A stretch of DNA of 64,000 nucleotides from Eleginops maclovinus (Eukaryota > Chordata > Actinopteri > Perciformes > Eleginopidae). The first letter of the stretch is position 1. Each line of letters opens with the position of its first letter. Position numbers and translations under genes: made by a program. Where the stretch lies: the NCBI RefSeq assembly GCF_036324505.1, contig NC_086366.1, positions 20,538,927-20,602,926 on the forward strand, in the 5' to 3' direction. The notes under the pieces were generated by a model. It did not search any database and had not been told where the DNA came from. It saw only the letters and a program-made list of their open reading frames with translations. This document shows positions 38,107-48,420 of this stretch, piece after piece.

Positions 38107-38405
38107 GTGGGCCCCAGGTTCAGCAGGTTGTGTGCGAGAGCTGCTGGTGCTGTGAGACCATCCCGCGGTGTGAGAGCGAGGAGCTGGAATCATCCGAACC
38201 CCCTGCTGTAGCACCAACATCTGCTTGCCTCGTTGTAACCAATCAGCGGGGAGAGTTTCGGAGCCGCGACGAATCGTCCTGCGAGGTGATCTTTTCAAGC
38301 GATCCTGGTGGAGGGCACGGAACAAAAGCCAACCCCCACCACCCCAGAAACCCTCCTGCTGCATCCACCCTCTCCATCCTCCCCACAGCCCTCTGGCTTT
38401 GATAT
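38107..38405 (+). other. CpG-rich open stretch, possible exon or promoter
   Basis: After the TG array, one plus frame stays open for about 100 codons. A possible exon runs from after the acceptor-like ggccccag to the donor-like gag|gtgatc near 38285. It would be Cys-rich at first (CESCWCCETIPRCE). CpG density (ccgcgg, ccgcgacgaatcg) could equally mark a promoter. Product not recognised. Confidence 0.2.
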
Positions 38406-39439
38406 CTTAGACCCCTGCGTGGAGGAATAGCCTCCCCTGTTCGTACCCCCACACACACCCCACCTCCACACAAATAATCCCATGGATCATGACAGAAAAA
38501 TGACGAGGGCTTTAGTATCCTGAGCATGGTTGACATACATCTACAACGCCCTTTGAAGGGTTGTTTGTGTCCTTTCTTCTGTTACCTTTCATGGGATAAA
38601 TTGGGATATTCCCATGCTGGAATTCGATGGCCCTGCCGGCGAGGCGGCTCTCATCTGCAACATCAGAGCTCAGACCGTCTATCTCGTTACTCATCTCTTA
38701 TCTAGGCATTCTCGCTCTAAGCCGAGATAAACTCTGACAGCCTGAGGATACTCAGGCGTCATGCAAGTAGATAGACATAGCAACAGTGGTTTTCCAATAT
38801 AAGATAATCAGACCACAGAAATATAACTCATGCATAATAAATCACTGTCCGTAGATTAGTGAATTTGTATGTTGCATTTTATTTGTGAAAACAGACACAG
38901 AGACTGTTGGACTGAACCAGACGGCTTAGTACGAACGACCCAGACAGTCAATCCTCTGACCATCCCATCTCAGCACGCTAATGACATGGCTCTCCCTGAA
39001 CATCTGAGGAATTGGCAGACAGGCAAAGGAAGGATTGGGTTCACTGAGTGAAGTGCAGAATGTAATTATGAGGATGGAGTAATGGAGGGACAGACAGAAG
39101 ACACAGGGGGCACAGCGAAATATGTGGCAAAGGGCCCGTTGACACAATGGGTACCGGCACATGGATGTCATCCACTCCATCCAGATCATAGGCCGTGACC
39201 ATCTAGGATTACGCCGTGCTGAAATATGTACGTACATTCAACCCTCTAGGCACATATGATCCTGTTGTTTCTCAGGACAACTTCAGACAGTCTGAAGTCT
39301 GGTTGACTCTGCCAAGCGCTGCCACCATGGATAGATTACTGAACGGGCCTACCGGGCACAGGCCGAAGAGCACAAACTGTCAGGGGCCCTTTTGGCCTTC
39401 ACCTTCTAAATGTAACTTGAAGAAACACTTTCCAACCTG

Positions 39440-39600
39440 AAAGAGATGCAAAATGACCACAAAGAAACATAAAACGACTACAAAGAGATGCAAAGCAACT
39501 TCAAAGTAAAACAAAAGGACACAAAGAGACAAAAATGTACTACAAATAAATGTTAAATGTCTACAAAGAGACATAAAACTACAAAAAAAATAGAGGCAAA
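39440..39600 (+). repeat. Degenerate ~20-bp tandem repeat
   Basis: Repeated variants of 'acaaagagacataaaacgac' with drifting spacing (for example near 39458, 39479, 39518 and 39560). It resembles a minisatellite common in fish genomes. Confidence 0.7.
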
Positions 39601-39744
39601 ACAACCAAAGTCTGCTTCTTGCTCCTATGTAGGAAAATGATCATACTTTTTGCATTTGCCATTTGTCCATTGTCTCATGGTTTTATTGCTGCTACATCAT
39701 AATGCTAAACAGATATTTTATAATTACATTTGTCACTACAATAT

Positions 39745-39965
39745 CTCCCGCTGATGCCCACAGAATCCCTTAGAAGTTTCACAGGGTGAAGTGGTGATCA
39801 GAGGGGAGGGATGAAACCTCTTTCAAGTCTTATGTGATCTCTGCAAATTGAGAAGAAGCCAGAAATGTTCCACAATCAATCAGGTCAACAGGTAACATAA
39901 CCTGAATTCTGCTTGAAAAAGGTCAACTGAATAACTTGTCAATAAAGTGTGCCGGACTTGTGGTG
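39745..39965 (+). repeat. Diverged repeat pair, copy 1
   Basis: Shares an ordered set of blocks with 42815-43045 in the same orientation: atcccttagaa, tcttatgtgatctctgcaaa, tgagaagaagcca, atcaggt, caggtaa and agtgtgccggac. Identity falls between blocks, so the copies are old. The AATAAAGTGTGCC near the end resembles an LTR polyadenylation region, but no second feature supports that. Confidence 0.65.
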
Positions 39966-40019
39966 TGTTTTAAAACTAATTTAATAATGTTAAATCAACC
40001 GTATCAGCCTTGGGTTTTT

Positions 40020-40050
40020 AAGGTTTCAAGGTTTCAAGGTTTTTATAGAC
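40020..40050 (+). repeat. Short tandem 'aaggtttc' repeat
   Basis: Three units of aaggtttc followed by ttttatag. Similar runs occur at LINE 3' ends in fish, but no LINE body was recognised. Confidence 0.45.
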
Positions 40051-40169
40051 AAATGCAACAAACAACAATGGATCTGTCGGTGACCTTGGACAAGTCTAGA
40101 GAAAACCTGAATCATCAGCAGGTTGTATGAGGCATTGGCTAATAGAATCTTTAAAAATATTTGTAGTCC

Positions 40170-40184
40170 TTATTATTATTATTA

Positions 40185-40243
<59 letters not shown>

Positions 40244-40256
40244 GTTATTATTATTA

Positions 40257-40294
<38 letters not shown>

Positions 40295-40312
40295 ATTAAT
40301 AATAATAAAATA
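40170..40312 (+). repeat. (TTA)n trinucleotide array
   Basis: About 143 bp of TTA units with a few TTG variants, ending in taatattaataataata. Open frames over it are poly-Ile or poly-Asn artefacts. Confidence 0.96.
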
Positions 40313-40999
40313 ATACCAAATATGAGTATCTGGTTTCGTCTCGCTGGGATTCACACAACACAAATCAGAAAGTTTGGAAAGCCAACAGGATATGCTTAAA
40401 TGAACATTTAAAGAAATGTACGGGTCAACTTACAGAACTGTATTTTCCTATGCTGAAACAAAACAGATGTTAGGCTATCATGATGGGAAAAGTTTCATTA
40501 ACCAAAATGCCCCGCAAGCTAGAAACCTTTTTTCTTTCAGTCTGTTCTGGACAACAGCCACCAAAAATGAAGAGCAGCAGTTCAGCAGGACACTTCTCAT
40601 GAACTGAGCGAAGCTTGCGAGCTAGTTCAGGTAGTCAACTCAAGCACCGATGATACAATCGCACATGACGCCCCTCGCCACTCGTGAAACCGACCAAACA
40701 CAGTCTCCTAAGTCTAGCACTCTGTTTATGCTGGCAGATCTACCTGCCTCTGCCTCGCTAATGCTGCTGTTGCTACTGCTGCTTCCACGCTGTTAATGCA
40801 GTCACGTTGCAGATGCTCGCCTGCCCCACCACCACCCCAGCATCCACCTGTAAGCTTGGGGGTTAGTTATTTAATCATCACTCAATGTTCCATGTAAATA
40901 TGTGGAGTGATGAAGCCCGAGCATAGACCCCAAACTCAAACTATATACTGCTTCTAATAAACATATCAATGAAACACTTGAGTCTGACTGAACTACAGT

Positions 41000-41085
41000 A
41001 GTTATGTCCATCAGAAACGTACATCAACTTCCCGATGCCCTCGGAGCTGGGATCAATGCAAGTCCGCTTTAAGGTTGATGGAGCC
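41000..41085 (-). repeat. Short dispersed repeat, inverted partner at 36292-36375
   Basis: Reverse-complement match to the 36.3 kb copy, just outside the left end of the Tc1 element. Confidence 0.6.
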
Positions 41086-41169
41086 TTTTGCTTGTCCGTC
41101 CCCAGGAACCATTTTCTAATAATACGGCCATAGCTGCCACAATTGACCAACTACAACACGCTTAATATA

Positions 41170-42773
41170 CAGTGGGGCAAAAAAGTATTTAGTCAGCCAC
41201 CAATTGTGCAAGTTCTCCCATTTAAAAAGATGAGAGATGCCTGTAATTTTCATCATAGGTACACTTCAACTATGAGAGACAGAATGGGGGAAAAAAATCC
41301 AGGAAATCACATTGTCTGATTTTTAATGAATTAATTGGTCAATTCCTCTGTAAAATAAGTATTTGGTCACCTACAAACAAGCAAGATTTCTGGCTCTCAC
41401 AGACCTGTAACTTCTTCTTTAAGAGGCTCCTCTGTCCTCCACTCGTTACCTGTATTAATGGCACCTTTTTGAACTCGTTATCAGTATAAAAGACACCTGT
41501 CCACAACCTCAAACAGTCATACTCCAAACTCCTCTATGGCCAAGACCAAAGAGCTGTCAAAGAAGACCAGAGACAAAATTGTAGACCTGCACCAGGCTGG
41601 GAAAACTGAATCTGCAATAGGTAAGCAGCTTGGTGTGAAGAAATCAACTGTGGGAGCAATTATTAGAAAATGGAAGACATACAAGACCACTGCTAATCTC
41701 CCTCGACCTGGGGCTCCACGCAAGATCTCACCCCGTGGGGTCAAAATGATCACAAGAAAGGTGAGCAAAAATCCCAGAACCACACGGGGGGACCTAGTGA
41801 ATGACCTGCAGAGAGCTGGGACCAAAGTAACAGAGGCTACCATCAGTAACACACTACGCCGCCAGGGACTTAAATCATGCAGTTCCAGACGTGTCCCCCT
41901 GCTTAAGCCAGTACATGTCCAGGCCCGTCGGAAGTTTGCTAGAGGGCATTTGGATGATCCAGAAGAGGATTGGGAGAATGTCATATGGTCAGATGAAACC
42001 AAAATAGATCTTTTTGGTAAAAACTCAAGTCGTCGTGTTTGGAGGAGAAAGAATGCAGAGTTGCATCCAAAGAACACCATACCTACTGTGAAGCATGGGG
42101 GTGGAAACATCATGCTTTGGGGCTGTTTTTCTGCAAAGGGACCAGGACGACTGATCCGTGTAAAGGAAAGAATGAATGGGGCCATGTATCGTGAGATTTT
42201 GAGTGAAAACCTCTTCCATCAGCAAGGGCACTGAAGATGAAGCGTGGCTGGGTCTTTCAGCATGACAATGATCCCAAACACACCGACAGGGCAACGAAGG
42301 AGTGGCTTCGTAAGAAGCATTTCAAGGTCCTGGAGTGGCCTAGCCAGTCTCCAGATCTCAACCCCATAGAAAATCTTTGGAGGGAGTTGAAAGTCCGTGT
42401 TGCCCAGCGACAGCCCCAAAACATCACTGCTTTAGAGGAGATCTGCATGGAGGAATGGGCCAAAATACCAGCAACAGTGTGTGAAAACCTTGTGAAGACT
42501 TACAGAAAACGTTTGACCTCTGTCATTGCCAACAAAGGGTATATAACAAAGTATTGAGATGAACTTTTGTTATTGACCAAATACTTATTTTCCACAATCA
42601 TTTGAAAATAAATTCTTTAAAAATCCTACAAGGTGATTTTCTGGATTTATTTTTCTCATTCTGTCTCTCATAGTTGAGGTATACCTATGATAAAAATTAC
42701 AGGCCTCTCTCATCTTTTTAAATGGGAGAACTTGCACAATTGGTGGCTGACTAAATACTTTTTTGCCCCACTG
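41170..42773 (+). mobile_element. Tc1-family DNA transposon, near full length
   Basis: 1604 bp, bounded by TA dinucleotides (41168-41169 and 42774-42775), the Tc1/mariner target duplication. The ends are inverted copies opening CAGTGGGGCAAAAAAGTATT and staying similar for about 200 bp. Each arm carries an inner repeat, aaaataagtatttggtca (left 41353-41370, right about 42574-42591), so the element has the IR/DR layout of many fish Tc1 elements. It encodes a transposase with one frameshift. The two arms differ at scattered positions, so the copy has some age. Subfamily not assigned. Confidence 0.95.
41536..42557 (+). pseudogene. Tc1 transposase, broken by one frameshift
   Basis: A cut-and-paste DDE transposase that binds the terminal repeats and inserts at TA. 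Residues 1-110 form the paired-like double helix-turn-helix region, with a Pro/Arg/Gly hook (PRPGAPRK, 57-63). The first catalytic Asp is D153 in WSDETKI, followed by the Gly-rich [15 protein letters not shown] single-base loss near 42211-42216 ends this frame at 42234. From 42237 a second frame continues with the second catalytic Asp (in HDND) and the Glu (in LNPIENLW), spaced 34 residues apart, so DD34E. Both frames together would give a normal-length transposase of about 340 residues. As it stands the copy cannot make a functional enzyme. Confidence 0.93.
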
Positions 42774-42814
42774 TATATATGATACTTTCATTTCTGTCCT
42801 CCTTATGTCTCAGA

Positions 42815-43045
42815 GTTTTTCCCCTGGTGATGTCAGCACTATCCCTTAGAATTAGCAGTGTCAGAGGGTTGGGTGATGTAAGGTGTGAGATCTCTTTCTT
42901 ATGTGATCTCTGCAAACTGAGAAGAAGCCAAAATCCTTCACACTCCATCAGGTTATCAGGTAAGATAACTTGTCCTATTTAAAGACGATCTACTGATTAA
43001 AAGATCAATACAGTGTGCCGGACCTCTAGTTTGCTTGGTTTGATC
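42815..43045 (+). repeat. Diverged repeat pair, copy 2
   Basis: Direct-repeat partner of 39745-39965, lying between the Tc1 element and the LTR element. It shares the same block order, including tcttatgtgatctctgcaaa and cagtgtgccggac. Confidence 0.65.
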
Positions 43046-43106
43046 TGTAGGAGTATCTCTCTAGAGATCAGGCCGTCGTCAAAGTCGGAGGGTGCTTAAG
43101 ATATCC

Positions 43107-43543
43107 TGTCAGGGTTGGGGAAACTGGACCCAAGTGCAGTAAATCAAGGGGAAGCAGGTCAAAAACAAAAGCGAGCTTTATTCAAAAGCTGTTGATGAAA
43201 TCACGAATCAAGCGGAACACAGGACATGAAAAACTTAGCTTCAGACATGAAGGGCGACAGGAACAGGCAGGTAACATGGAAGGGATCAGGGAAAAAATGA
43301 CGACGACCGAACAACAGACAAGAGGGAAACAGGGACTAAATACACATGGGTAATTACGAGAAGAGAGACAGCTGGAAGGGGGAGGAGAAACACAGGGGCA
43401 ACAGGTGAACACAATGACACAATCAGGCGCAGGAGGGAAACGCAGACAGGAAGTGGAGTTTAACGAGTGACACAAGAGGGGAAAACATTTCAAAATAAAA
43501 CACAACACAAGGACATGACAGACACGAAACAAGGATCATGACA
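43107..43543 (-). repeat. 3' LTR (full length, 437 bp)
   Basis: Starts TGTCATGATCC after the polypurine tract and ends CCCTGACA. It carries a minus-strand AATAAA at 43182-43177, a likely polyadenylation signal. Its ends and its first ~100 bases match the 5' LTR. Confidence 0.88.
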
Positions 43544-43554
43544 GAACCCCCATC

Positions 43555-45408
43555 TCAAAGGGCGGATTCCAGACGTCCCAACAAAGTCCAAAAAAATCCA
43601 ACAGGGTGGATGGAGGGGGTCTGGAGGAGGGACGCATGACCAAGGCCAAAAGAGTGGGTGGAGGGGGTCCGAAGGCGGGATTCGGGCGGACGACCCGGGG
43701 GCAAGGCAGAGGACGAGACAGAGCATGGACAGGGCTTGTGGCAAGGGAACTGCTGGGGCCTGAGACAGGGGCATAGACCCTGGCGAGGGAACTCTGGAGG
43801 ACGACCTGGAGGACAGTGGAATAGCTCCGGAGGGCGGCGAGGACAGCCTGGAAGGTGGCAAGACAACTCTGGAGGACGGCAGAATAGCTCCGGAGGGCAG
43901 CGAGAAAGTTCCCGAGGACGGCCTGGAAGGCGACGAGACGCCTCTGAAGGACGGGCTGTAGGACGGACTAGAGGACAACGAGACGCCTCTGGACGACGGG
44001 CTGTAGGACGGGCTGTAGGACGGGCTGTAGGACGGACTGTAGGACGGGCTGTATGACGGCGAGACGCCTCTGGACAACGGACTGGAAGCCGGCGGGCTGG
44101 AGGCCGGCAGGACCCCGAAGAGGCAGGAGATGGCTTTGGCGGGAACCCGGGTAGTACTGGCGTCGGCGGGACCCCCGAAGAGGCAGGTGCAGGGGCCAGC
44201 AGAACCACCAACGGGACGTGAATTAGAGTCAGCGGGGCCCCCGACTGGACAGGGACATGGGTTGGTGGGATCACCAACGGAACAGGTGTCGGAGGGACCA
44301 CCGACTTGATGGGGTGAGGAGTTGGCGGGACCCCCGGCGGAACAGGTGACGGAGGGACCCCAAACGAAGCAGGTGTTGGCGGGACCCCCATCGGAACAGC
44401 TGATGGCGGGACCCCCATCGGAGCAGGAGTTGGCGAGACCCCCATCGGAACAGGTGACGGCGGGACCCCCAACGGAGTAGGAGCTGGCGAGACTGGAGGC
44501 GAGGCCGGAGTCGACAGGGCTGCCGACAGGGCAGGCGAAGCTGGAGTCGACTGGACTGAAGAGGCTGGAGTCGACAGGACAGGCCAGGCCGGAGTCGAGG
44601 CTGGTGTCGACTGGACAGGCCAGGCCGGAGTCGACAGGACAGGCCAGGCCGGAGTTGCCAGGACAGGCCAGGCCGGAGTCGCCAGGACAGGGGAAGCTGG
44701 AGTCGACAGGACAGGCCGGGCCGGAATCGACAGGAGAGGGGAGGCTGGAGTCGGCCGGGCCGCCAACAGGACAGGCGTGGCTAGAGTCGGCCGGGCCGCC
44801 GACAGGACAGAAGGGGCTGGAGTCGAGCGGTCCGCAGACAGGACAGGCGGGGCTGGAGTCGGCCGGGCCGCCAACCAGACAGCAGGGGCTGGAGTTGGCC
44901 GGGCCGCCGACCAGACAGCAGGGGCTGGAGTCGGCCGGGCCGCCGACAGGACATCAGGGGCTGGAGTCGGCCAGGCCGCCGACAGGACAGGTGGGGCTGG
45001 AGTTGGCCGGACTGCAGCTGGGAGCATGGCGGCCAGGGCTTGGCCTGGATACATGGCTGCTAGGGCCGGAACTGCAGACGGGTACGCGGCTGCTAGCGCC
45101 AAAACTACAGCCGGAAGCGTGGGTGCAGGAGGCTTGGCTGCAGGAGGCGTGGCTGTAGGAGGCTTGGCTGCAGGAAGCGTCATGGCTGTGACACGAGGTT
45201 TAAGGAAAGGATGCAGGCTTTCTGGGGAATTGACAAATGTCCTTAAATAGTCCAGCAGTGAGTTCTCGAACCATGGCTTAGCTGCCAATTCCCGGCGTGA
45301 ATGAAGAAGAGGTGCATCCTGAGCCTCTTTAGAACCTGCTCTCCTCCACTCTCCATAAATACATAAAATGTTGTAGGAAAACTCCACAGGAGCATCCACT
45401 GGGTCCAT
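43555..45408 (-). CDS. LTR-element ORF, 617 aa, proline/alanine-rich repeat protein
   Basis: Function unknown. The ATG is 20 nt inside the 5' LTR border and the stop lies in the polypurine region, so the ORF fills the element. Residues 1 to about 75 are a non-repetitive, probably folded part with aromatics (EFSYNILCIYGEWRR, KPWFENSLLDYLRTF). This occupies the position of a gag N terminus but matches no family recognised here. The remaining ~540 residues are tandem repeats: 12-residue units such as RPTPAPAVWSAA, 8-9-residue units such as GVPPTPAP, and a C-terminal Arg/Pro-rich part with RPTA units. There is no Cys-His zinc knuckle and no DDE or YXDD motif. A gag-like packaging protein or a captured host fragment are both possible. 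Confidence 0.6.
   Translation of the reverse strand: MDPVDAPVEFSYNILCIYGEWRRAGSKEAQDAPLLHSRRELAAKPWFENSLLDYLRTFVNSPESLHPFLKPRVTAMTLPAAKPPTATPPAAKPPAPTLPAVVLALAAAYPSAVPALAAMYPGQALAAMLPAAVRPTPAPPVLSAAWPTPAPDVLSAARPTPAPAVWSAARPTPAPAVWLAARPTPAPPVLSADRSTPAPSVLSAARPTLATPVLLAARPTPASPLLSIPARPVLSTPASPVLATPAWPVLATPAWPVLSTPAWPVQSTPASTPAWPVLSTPASSVQSTPASPALSAALSTPASPPVSPAPTPLGVPPSPVPMGVSPTPAPMGVPPSAVPMGVPPTPASFGVPPSPVPPGVPPTPHPIKSVVPPTPVPLVIPPTHVPVQSGAPLTLIHVPLVVLLAPAPASSGVPPTPVLPGFPPKPSPASSGSCRPPARRLPVRCPEASRRHTARPTVRPTARPTARPTARRPEASRCPLVRPTARPSEASRRLPGRPRELSRCPPELFCRPPELSCHLPGCPRRPPELFHCPPGRPPEFPRQGLCPCLRPQQFPCHKPCPCSVSSSALPPGRPPESRLRTPSTHSFGLGHASLLQTPSIHPVGFFWTLLGRLESAL
43994..44058 (+). repeat. 12-bp tandem repeat (about 5 units) in the LTR ORF
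   Basis: Unit gacgggctgtag with single-base variants. In the ORF frame it encodes RPTA units; in another minus frame it reads SPSY repeats. Confidence 0.92.
44745..45015 (+). repeat. 36-bp tandem repeat in the LTR ORF
   Basis: At least six units of ggggctggagtcggccgggc plus 16 bases, each encoding 12 residues on the minus strand. Shorter related units of 24 bp (44570-44720) and 27 bp (44340-44480) adjoin. Confidence 0.9.
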
Positions 45409-45427
45409 TTTTTGGGTTCGGTCGTTC

Positions 45428-45547
45428 TGTCAGGGTTGGGGAAACGCAGACAGGAAGTGAAGTTTAACGAGTGACACAAGAGGGGAAAACATTTCAAAAT
45501 AAAACACAACACAAGGACATGACAGACACGAAACAAGGATCATGACA
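45428..45547 (-). repeat. 5' LTR with a 317-bp internal deletion
   Basis: Only 120 bp long. Against the 3' LTR it lacks 317 bp, with the junction at GGGAAAC. In the intact LTR that motif is at both borders of the missing part (43118-43124 and 43435-43441), so the loss fits recombination or slippage between 7-bp repeats after insertion. The poly(A) signal region is inside the lost part. Confidence 0.86.
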
Positions 45548-46464
45548 TATCCTAGCTCTGGTTTCACAGCAGATGTGCCCGGGTATCGGGGATCACCTGG
45601 GGAAGCCTTGGCCTCCTGGCAGGACCAGCTGCCTTCATAAAAACAGGTGCCTAATGGCTATAAAATCAAGTTCGGCCAGTTCATCGTAACCACTTCAATT
45701 TGCGCATTAGTCAACCCTCTCCCTTTCATCCTCTAGGCTGTCACTTCTCATTTATCTAATTGGTATTAGTGGTGAAGAGGCACTGACCTGCCGCCTTTCA
45801 CCCCTTCCACCAGCCCCCCCTCCCTTTTCCTCCACGAGACCCCGGCCATCTCAGCGGCCGTCAGACCTCATGTCTCCAGCTCCATACATGCAAAACTGCT
45901 ACTTTTATGCACCTCTGCACATTGAACTCTGCTTAACCCCTGGCCGCGATGAGCGTCTGACAGATAAGACCTGGCTGACCGTCTCACTGCTGAGAGACTG
46001 AAGGGGGCCACGGATCTTGCCTTGAGGTAGTCCAGTTTGAAGGCTTATCAGGTGGCACAACCACGCAGCAGTTTATAGGTAAGGGATAATGTGCAGCCAG
46101 GCGGTCATTATGGGGGAAAAGTATGGCTTTAAATGCTAAAATATAGTTTATTGCAGCTCATTTATTAAAGCTATCTATCTGGCACAACATGCTAAATTAT
46201 TAGCTCACCTTGTCATTGGTGTGTTAACGGGAATTTTGCTGACAAACTTTCTAAAAGCCGACGATTCCACAGAGCACAGAGGCTGCATATCTCCAACACT
46301 GCCACGAGTCTCTGAATTTCTCTGGGTTCAAGCAGCAGAGCGAGAGAAAGTGACGTTCTGTTGCTTTGGCCTGCACACACTATCTTTTTCTTTTCTTTTC
46401 TCCGAGCCTGCAGCTCTGCATTGCGAATCTGCAGTCGTCTTAACCAATAGTAACCAGGCTTACT

Positions 46465-46717
46465 GAGTTACTATTCTACCCGCACAATTATTTCTCTGGT
46501 GTCGGAATGTTTTGCCATGTTGGTGAATTCTTAAAAACAAAACACCACATCATTTCGGGTTAAAATGTGTTGTAACTGCGTTACTGAGAATTGTAACGGT
46601 ATGTGTATTATATTACCGAAATTTCAGAAGAAATGCGTTATATTACTGCGTTACAGCAAAAAGTAATGCATTACTTTAACTCCGTTACTTTTGTAACGCG
46701 TAATACCCAACACTGGA
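46465..46717 (-). mobile_element. hAT-like non-autonomous fragment
   Basis: The minus strand opens CCAGTGTTGGGTATTACGCG and continues GTTACAAAAGTAACGGAGTT and TGTAACGCAGTAATATAACG. From memory these are end motifs of a very common fish hAT-type element. The other end was not located, so length and class are uncertain. Confidence 0.55.
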
Positions 46718-48140
46718 AGTGAGGAAGGCTGAGAGGAAGACAGGCCTGACTTTACTGCGCTGGCGCTAAGAGGGAGTTTCAAAATCGAGAAAGCAGAGAG
46801 GTCAAGAGGAGGGGGGAGGAGTCGAGCCGACTGCCTGAGAAATGGAAACTGGTTCACTGAAAGAGTTTCAGTCAGGAAGGCACAGTGGCTGGTGGGTAAT
46901 TTATAGCACAGAAAGGCTTGTAGGGTGAAAAACATTATTTTAGCGGCCCCCACATCCTAATAGAAGCCAGATGTGGAGGGATTAACAAAGACCAATCCCC
47001 CTTCTCTTTCTCCCCTCACTCTGCCTCTCCTTCTCCCACCCTCACTCTTTTAATCCTTCCCCCCTCTAGCTGGAGTCCCTACTGTCTCGTTTTCTTCCAC
47101 GCAATCTTTCATACTCAATCTCAGGCTTTCCACCGGCACTCCTGCATATTTTTCCTTGAGAGTGCGAGATGCTCTGGGAATACGAGAGCAGTCAACACTC
47201 AGGTTTTTGAGGTGAGACTTCGGAAAGCGTCACAGGGCCTTTCCAAACAGATCCTCTGTTTATCCCTGCTCACAGGAGCCTTGTGGTCTCTGATGTCACT
47301 TCACTCCAGGGGTTGCAAGGCCACATGTCAGGCAGCAACAAAACAGCCTGGCATCACTTTACCCAATGCTATCAGGACTTAAATAGTTTCCCTTCACCGT
47401 GAGCTCTCCCGGCCACTACAAAGGTATGATTAAACAGTGCAGAGATATGGTTGTCATGTGGCGCCAGAATCTTCAAAAGCTCTTCCTAGTTTTGAGCCTG
47501 TGGCAGCATCACAGAAGCCAAAGTGCTATTACCTGGCCTGGCTTTGAACGCCGACCAAACTGCCACACATCAGACATGCCGAAACCCATATCGAGTTGGC
47601 AATCCAGCTGCAGAGCCAAAAGACAGTTAGATGAGAAAGTACGACAGATGTTTCAAGTCAGTTTGAGTGCATTAATCACTAAAATGTGTTGAGCGAGAGC
47701 GCTGCCAACAAAAAGAGCCTGCGTTCCTTCCAGCAGAATGGTATCCGTTCCAAAGTCAACACATTATGTAAATTGAATAAGATCATTTTCGTTCTTCCGT
47801 CAACACTTACATCATCACCTGGGAATAAAGGCTCGATGTTGCAATGAGAGTTGCATCCTCAGAAGACCTCTACTGCTGGGATGAAGCGCTGAGTCAGGGC
47901 AGGTGCTTTTGGGAAATTTTGCTTTGTTGCAGCTTCTAATTTGTGAACAATTTACTGTATGTTTTCAGCACTTTTTGTATGTGTGTTCATGTTTATGCCC
48001 GCCTGTTGTTTATACAGTATGCTAAATGGTTGTTTAACAGTTTCTGTGTGTATGTGAAGTTACCGTGTTCTCGTGCCAAAGCGCTAGCACATGTTTGTGT
48101 TAGAATAACTGTATATTATTGTAGTTGTGTTTGTCTTTAC

Positions 48141-48420
<280 letters not shown>

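Larger units (their letters stand above)
43107..45547 (-). mobile_element. Non-autonomous LTR retrotransposon with one proline-rich ORF
   Basis: 2441 bp, flanked by the 5-bp direct duplication tatcc (43102-43106 and 45548-45552). On the minus strand both LTRs begin TGTCATGATCC and end CCCTGACA, the TG...CA ends of an LTR. The 3' LTR is 43107-43543 (437 bp) and the 5' LTR 45428-45547 (120 bp). A polypurine tract (GAGATGGGGG) lies just before the 3' LTR. The whole interior is one 617-codon ORF. There is no protease, reverse transcriptase, RNase H or integrase, so movement would depend on enzymes from another element. No standard TGG primer-binding site follows the 5' LTR. Shared LTR parts differ at one base in 120, which suggests a recent insertion. 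Confidence 0.88.

Noticed and set aside
41517..42185. 222-codon ORF antisense to the Tc1 transposase
   Set aside because: A shadow frame opposite a coding region, with no family match.
45243..45536. Minus ORF starting MFRVCHVLVLCF, also found at 43182-43532
   Set aside because: It lies in the LTR and repeats because the LTR does; nothing suggests a protein.
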